DNA of 10,935 nt from Bacteroides sp. CAG:1076 (lineage in GTDB: Bacteria; Bacteroidota; Bacteroidia; Bacteroidales; Bacteroidaceae): assembly GCA_000436795.1 (NCBI GenBank), contig HF993232.1, positions 15,946 to 26,880 of the forward strand. The letters run 5' to 3'. The position numbers and the translations under genes were made by a program. The notes beneath the pieces were generated by a model. It was given only the letters and a program-made list of their open reading frames with translations, did not search any database and had not been told where the DNA came from. How positions within the stretch are numbered: the stretch's first letter is position 1; the number at the start of each line of letters is the position of its first letter. Shown here piece by piece: positions 8,519 to 10,935 of the stretch.

Positions 8519-8550
8519 CAAAGGTAGAAGGAGGGTGCAGCCCGTTCAAT
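8519..8550 (-). promoter_or_regulatory. Bacteroides-type promoter of the efflux operon
   Basis: On the minus strand, 8526-8519 reads TACCTTTG, an exact fit to the TAnnTTTG -7 consensus of the Bacteroides primary sigma factor. Exactly 20 bp upstream lies ATTG (8550-8547), a three-of-four match to the -33 TTTG. Transcription would start near 8512-8514, leaving a leader of about 25 bases before the adaptor ATG at 8488. No Shine-Dalgarno sequence is seen, as usual in this phylum. The -33 element is off-consensus and abuts an inverted repeat, as expected for a promoter that depends on an activator. Confidence 0.7.
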
Positions 8551-8570
8551 ACGTTGGTTGCTCAACCGTA
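8550..8570. promoter_or_regulatory. Inverted repeat resembling paired LytTR half-sites, abutting the -33 of the efflux promoter
   Basis: The element contains GGTTG-CT-CAACC (8556-8567) and outer TACG/CGTA ends. The plus strand at 8550-8558, TACGTTGGT, matches all nine positions of the published LytTR consensus [TA][AC][CA]GTTN[AG][TG]. The minus strand at 8569-8561, ACGGTTGAG, matches eight. LytTR sites in other phyla are usually direct repeats about 12 bp apart, whereas these face each other. A full match to such a loose consensus has about an even chance of occurring somewhere in 500 bp on two strands, so the support comes from position (next to -33) and from the LytTR gene in the same operon. 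Confidence 0.45.
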
Positions 8571-8700
8571 TATATAAGGTGATGAACCGGGAAAAAACAC
8601 TACCGAGAAATAAACCTTGTTGTGGCTCGTCGGCTTATTCATGGAGTGGGGGATGAGTAAAGCTCTGCATGTCCTTGGAAAAATGTCCCGACGTTTTTTT

Positions 8701-8739
8701 ATTTTTTGTACAAATTCTCTGATTTTTTGTACAAAAAAT
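8701..8739. repeat. Two TTTTTTGTACAAA palindromic repeats 21 bp apart
   Basis: Copy 1 is ATTTTTTGTACAAA at 8701-8714 and copy 2 starts identically at 8722, exactly 21 bp later (two helical turns). Copy 2 extends into a perfect 18-bp palindrome, ATTTTTT-GTAC-AAAAAAT (8722-8739); copy 1 contains the 10-bp core TTTGTACAAA (8705-8714). Both flanking genes point away from this site, so a terminator role makes little sense. The layout resembles a tandem operator for a dimeric DNA-binding protein, which I cannot identify. Confidence 0.6.
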
Positions 8740-8743
8740 AAAC

Positions 8744-8775
8744 GGTTTCCGGCGGAATCTTTTCTGGTTTCCGGC
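8744..8775. repeat. Direct repeat GGTTTCCGGC, two copies 22 bp apart
   Basis: Identical 10-mers lie at 8744-8753 and 8766-8775. They continue the roughly two-turn phasing of the palindromes just to the left (starts at 8701, 8722, 8744, 8766). Their function is unknown; they could be half-sites of a regulator or a chance duplication. Confidence 0.4.
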
Positions 8776-8877
8776 ATCGGATCGGGAAAACAAAGCCGTC
8801 CGTCGTCAGAAAAGCCATGTGTAGGCAGAAACTTTAACGGTAAACAGTGTAAAAAATGGCGTATGGCTTGTCTGTGA

Positions 8878-8902
8878 TGTCAGAATTTTCTGACAAATTG
8901 TC
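8878..8902. promoter_or_regulatory. Overlapping TGTC/GACA inverted repeats upstream of dnaK (candidate heat-shock operator)
   Basis: The first repeat, TGTCAGAA-TT-TTCTGACA (8878-8895), has perfect 8-base arms. Its right arm overlaps a second repeat, GACAA-A-TTGTC (8892-8902). It is not CIRCE (TTAGCACTC-N9-GAGTGCTAA), so HrcA is not indicated. The site lies just upstream of, or over, the probable dnaK promoter, where a stress regulator would bind. Which protein binds is unknown. Confidence 0.5.
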
Positions 8903-8930
8903 GGATTTCTTTTTTGGCACACCATTTGTC
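8897..8930 (+). promoter_or_regulatory. Probable dnaK promoter, two competing readings
   Basis: Reading one is the housekeeping Bacteroides pattern: ATTG at 8897-8900, a 20-bp spacer, then ACCATTTG at 8921-8928, which keeps TTTG but lacks the leading TA. Reading two is a sigma-54-like -24/-12 pattern: TTGGCAC at 8914-8920 and TTTGTC at 8925-8930, with the correct 10 bases between GG and G, but GT instead of the usual GC at -12. Both place the transcription start at about 8934-8941, just before the leader hairpin. Confidence 0.45.
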
Positions 8931-8941
8931 TTAATTAGGGC

Positions 8942-8959
8942 GTAATGCTTCGGCATTAC
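8942..8959 (+). ncRNA. 5' leader hairpin of dnaK mRNA with cUUCGg tetraloop
   Basis: GTAATGC-TTCG-GCATTAC forms a perfect 7-bp stem with a TTCG loop closed by C-G, the exceptionally stable cUUCGg tetraloop. No T-tract follows, so it is not an intrinsic terminator. It lies at or within a few bases of the predicted 5' end of the dnaK transcript and 40 bases before the ATG. A role in mRNA stability is likelier than one in translation control, because the start region itself is an unpaired A-rich tract. This is a structural element of the mRNA, not a separate RNA gene. Confidence 0.55.
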
Positions 8960-8999
8960 AGAATTAACTTGAATAAAAATAAATAAAATAGATACAATT

Positions 9000-10913
9000 A
9001 TGGGAAAGATTATTGGTATTGACTTAGGAACAACAAACTCATGTGTTGCAGTATTCGAAGGTAACGAACCGGTGGTAATTGCCAACAGCGAAGGTAAACG
9101 TACCACTCCTTCAGTAGTAGGTTTCGTTGACGGTGGTGAACGTAAGGTCGGTGATCCGGCTAAACGTCAGGCTATCACAAACCCGAAACGTACGGTATAT
9201 TCTATCAAACGTTTCATGGGTGAAACTTATGATCAGGTTCAGAAAGAAATAGCACGTGTACCTTACTCAGTAGTAAGAGGCGATAATAATACTCCGCGTG
9301 TAGATATCGACGGACGTCTGTATACTCCGCAGGAAATTTCAGCAATGATTCTTCAGAAAATGAAAAAGACTGCTGAAGATTATCTGGGACAGGAAGTAAC
9401 AGAAGCTGTCATCACAGTTCCGGCATACTTCTCTGATTCACAGCGTCAGGCTACTAAGGAAGCGGGTCAGATTGCAGGTTTGGATGTAAAACGTATTGTT
9501 AACGAACCGACTGCTGCGGCTTTGGCTTACGGTGTCGACAAATCTAACAAGGATATGAAGGTTGCCGTATTCGACCTTGGTGGTGGTACATTCGATATCT
9601 CTATCCTGGAATTCGGTGGTGGCGTATTCGAAGTATTGTCAACTAACGGTGATACTCACCTGGGTGGTGATGATTTCGACCAGGTTATCATCGACTGGTT
9701 GGTACAGGAATTCAAGAATGATGAAGGTGCAGACCTGACAACTGATCCGATGGCTATGCAGCGTTTGAAAGAGGCTGCTGAAAAAGCTAAGATTGAATTG
9801 TCTTCTTCTACATCAACTGAAATCAACTTGCCGTACATCATGCCGGTAGCCGGTGTTCCTAAACACTTGGTTAAGACATTGACTCGTGCTAAATTCGAAG
9901 CTTTGGCTCACAACTTGATTCAGGCTTGTCTTGAACCATGTAAGAAAGCCATGAGCGATGCTGGTTTGACAAATGCAGATATCGATGAAGTTATCTTGGT
10001 AGGTGGTTCATCTCGTATACCGGCTGTACAGAAACTGGTTGAAGATTTCTTCGGTAAAGTTCCTTCTAAAGGTGTGAACCCGGATGAAGTTGTAGCCGTT
10101 GGTGCTGCCGTTCAGGGTGCCGTATTGACAGATGAAATCAAGGGTGTAGTCCTGTTGGATGTAACTCCGCTGTCAATGGGTATCGAAACTATGGGTGGTG
10201 TGATGACAAAATTGATTGATGCCAACACTACTATTCCATGTAAGAAGAGTGAAGTATTCTCTACCGCTGCTGATAACCAGACAGAAGTTACTATCCACGT
10301 TCTGCAAGGTGAACGTCCGATGGCTGCTCAGAACAAATCAATCGGTCAGTTTAACCTGACAGGTATTGCTCCGGCTCGTCGTGGTGTTCCTCAGATTGAA
10401 GTAACATTCGATATCGATGCGAACGGTATCTTGAAGGTTTCAGCTAAGGATAAGGCAACAGGTAAGGAACAGGCTATCCGTATCGAAGCTTCATCTGGCT
10501 TGAGCAAGGAAGAAATCGAACGTATGAAAGCTGAAGCAGAAGCTAATGCTGAAGCAGATAAGAAGGAAAAGGAACGTATCGATAAGTTGAACCAGGCAGA
10601 TAGCTTGATTTTCTCTACTGAAAATCAGTTGAAAGACCTTGGCGATAAGATTCCGGCTGACAAGAAAGCTCCTATCGAAGCTGCTCTTCAGAAACTGAAA
10701 GATGCTCACAAGGCACAGGATTTGGCTGGTATTGATGCTGCAAGCGCTGAATTGCAGACAGCTTTCCAGGCAGCAAGTGCTGAAATGTATGCTCAGACAG
10801 GCGGTGCTCAGGCTGGTCCTAATGCAGGTCAGGCTAACAACAATGCTAATGCTGGTCAGAATGACAAGCACGGAGACAATGTTCAGGATGCTGATTTTGA
10901 GGAAGTGAAATAA
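9000..10913 (+). CDS. dnaK: Molecular chaperone DnaK (Hsp70)
   Basis: This is a complete 637-residue cytoplasmic Hsp70 that binds and releases unfolded peptides in an ATP cycle with DnaJ and GrpE. The nucleotide-binding domain (1 to about 382) has phosphate loop 1 [10 protein letters not shown] (5-14), K70 in SIKRFMG, phosphate loop 2 FDLGGGTFD (191-199) with T197 at the autophosphorylation position, and LVGGSSRIP (333-341). The hydrophobic linker is VLLDVTPLS (384-392). The substrate-binding beta-domain runs to about 500, and the helical lid to about 598. A disordered Gly/Gln/Asn-rich tail ends in the conserved EEVK. The length nearly equals E. coli DnaK (638), with no missing motif. The start [10 protein letters not shown] is unambiguous; no Shine-Dalgarno sequence precedes it, only an A-rich stretch, normal for Bacteroidetes. 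The codon choice (GGT, GCT, CGT, GAA) is more biased than in the efflux genes, as expected for high expression. grpE and dnaJ are not adjacent in this window. Confidence 0.99.
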   Translation: MGKIIGIDLGTTNSCVAVFEGNEPVVIANSEGKRTTPSVVGFVDGGERKVGDPAKRQAITNPKRTVYSIKRFMGETYDQVQKEIARVPYSVVRGDNNTPRVDIDGRLYTPQEISAMILQKMKKTAEDYLGQEVTEAVITVPAYFSDSQRQATKEAGQIAGLDVKRIVNEPTAAALAYGVDKSNKDMKVAVFDLGGGTFDISILEFGGGVFEVLSTNGDTHLGGDDFDQVIIDWLVQEFKNDEGADLTTDPMAMQRLKEAAEKAKIELSSSTSTEINLPYIMPVAGVPKHLVKTLTRAKFEALAHNLIQACLEPCKKAMSDAGLTNADIDEVILVGGSSRIPAVQKLVEDFFGKVPSKGVNPDEVVAVGAAVQGAVLTDEIKGVVLLDVTPLSMGIETMGGVMTKLIDANTTIPCKKSEVFSTAADNQTEVTIHVLQGERPMAAQNKSIGQFNLTGIAPARRGVPQIEVTFDIDANGILKVSAKDKATGKEQAIRIEASSGLSKEEIERMKAEAEANAEADKKEKERIDKLNQADSLIFSTENQLKDLGDKIPADKKAPIEAALQKLKDAHKAQDLAGIDAASAELQTAFQAASAEMYAQTGGAQAGPNAGQANNNANAGQNDKHGDNVQDADFEEVK

Positions 10914-10935
10914 GCACATAGAGAAATAAGAATAC

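Larger units (their letters stand above)
8489..8999. other. 511-bp divergent intergenic region between the efflux operon and dnaK
   Basis: No protein-coding gene is convincing here. The short open frames (for example 8617-8877 plus and 8562-8777 minus) have compositions and repeats that come from AT-tracts and palindromes, and no family signature. What the region does hold is regulatory-looking: the efflux promoter and its inverted repeat at the left, two pairs of repeats in the middle, and inverted repeats, a promoter and a stable hairpin next to dnaK. No tRNA or recognised riboswitch was seen. Confidence 0.7.

Noticed and set aside
8562..8777. Open frame of 71 codons on the minus strand upstream of the adaptor gene
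   Set aside because: It contains a repeated VQKI-type segment that is only the translation of the DNA repeats, and it ends over the proposed efflux regulatory site.
8617..8877. Open frame of 86 codons on the plus strand in the intergenic region
   Set aside because: No family resemblance, Cys/Phe-rich stretches are produced by the TTTTTTGTACAAA repeats, and it overlaps several candidate regulatory repeats.
8942..8959. Hairpin before dnaK considered as a transcription terminator
   Set aside because: No T-tract on either strand and no gene reads into it that would need terminating.
8489..8999. Search for CIRCE (HrcA operator) and for a tRNA or riboswitch in the dnaK upstream region
   Set aside because: No TTAGCACTC-N9-GAGTGCTAA pattern, no cloverleaf and no recognised aptamer core was seen.
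1..10935. Signs of mobile elements or CRISPR arrays
   Set aside because: No transposase, integrase, terminal inverted repeats or regularly spaced repeat arrays; all genes are intact apart from the one cut by the window edge.

Overview
The window looks like a chromosomal segment from a member of the Bacteroidales, probably a Bacteroides/Phocaeicola relative. The pointers are a DnaK that ends in DADFEEVK with a Gln/Asn/Gly-rich tail, AT-rich starts without Shine-Dalgarno sequences, a promoter with a TAnnTTTG-type -7 box, and an outer-membrane protein with an N-terminal carboxypeptidase-like domain of the kind common in this phylum. The species cannot be fixed from the sequence alone.

Positions 1-8488 hold six genes on the minus strand, read right to left: an RND periplasmic adaptor lipoprotein (8488-7445), an HAE1-type RND pump (7429-4403), a TolC-family outer-membrane channel (4346-3015), a LytS-type membrane histidine kinase (3030-1975), a LytTR response regulator (1982-1197) and, after 64 bp, the N-terminal 377 codons of a large outer-membrane beta-barrel protein that runs off the left edge (1132-1). 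Gaps are short or negative: 15 bp between adaptor and pump, 16 bp overlap between channel and kinase, 8 bp overlap between kinase and regulator. The first five genes are therefore almost certainly one transcript: a complete tripartite efflux pump carrying its own two-component system at its 3' end. The barrel gene may be a sixth member or the regulator's target.

Positions 8489-8999 (511 bp) form a divergent intergenic region with no convincing gene. From left to right it holds a good Bacteroides-type promoter for the efflux operon, an inverted repeat directly upstream of that promoter's -33 element which resembles LytTR-binding half-sites, a pair of TTTTTTGTACAAA palindromes 21 bp apart, a pair of GGTTTCCGGC repeats 22 bp apart, and a cluster of TGTC/GACA inverted repeats over the probable dnaK promoter. 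The region ends with a 7-bp hairpin closed by a cUUCGg tetraloop in the dnaK leader.

Positions 9000-10913 on the plus strand are a complete dnaK. The 22 bases after it show nothing. Functionally the window is envelope export with dedicated signalling, back to back with a core heat-shock chaperone. The main inference worth testing is that the LytTR regulator autoregulates the efflux operon through the inverted repeat at 8550-8570.
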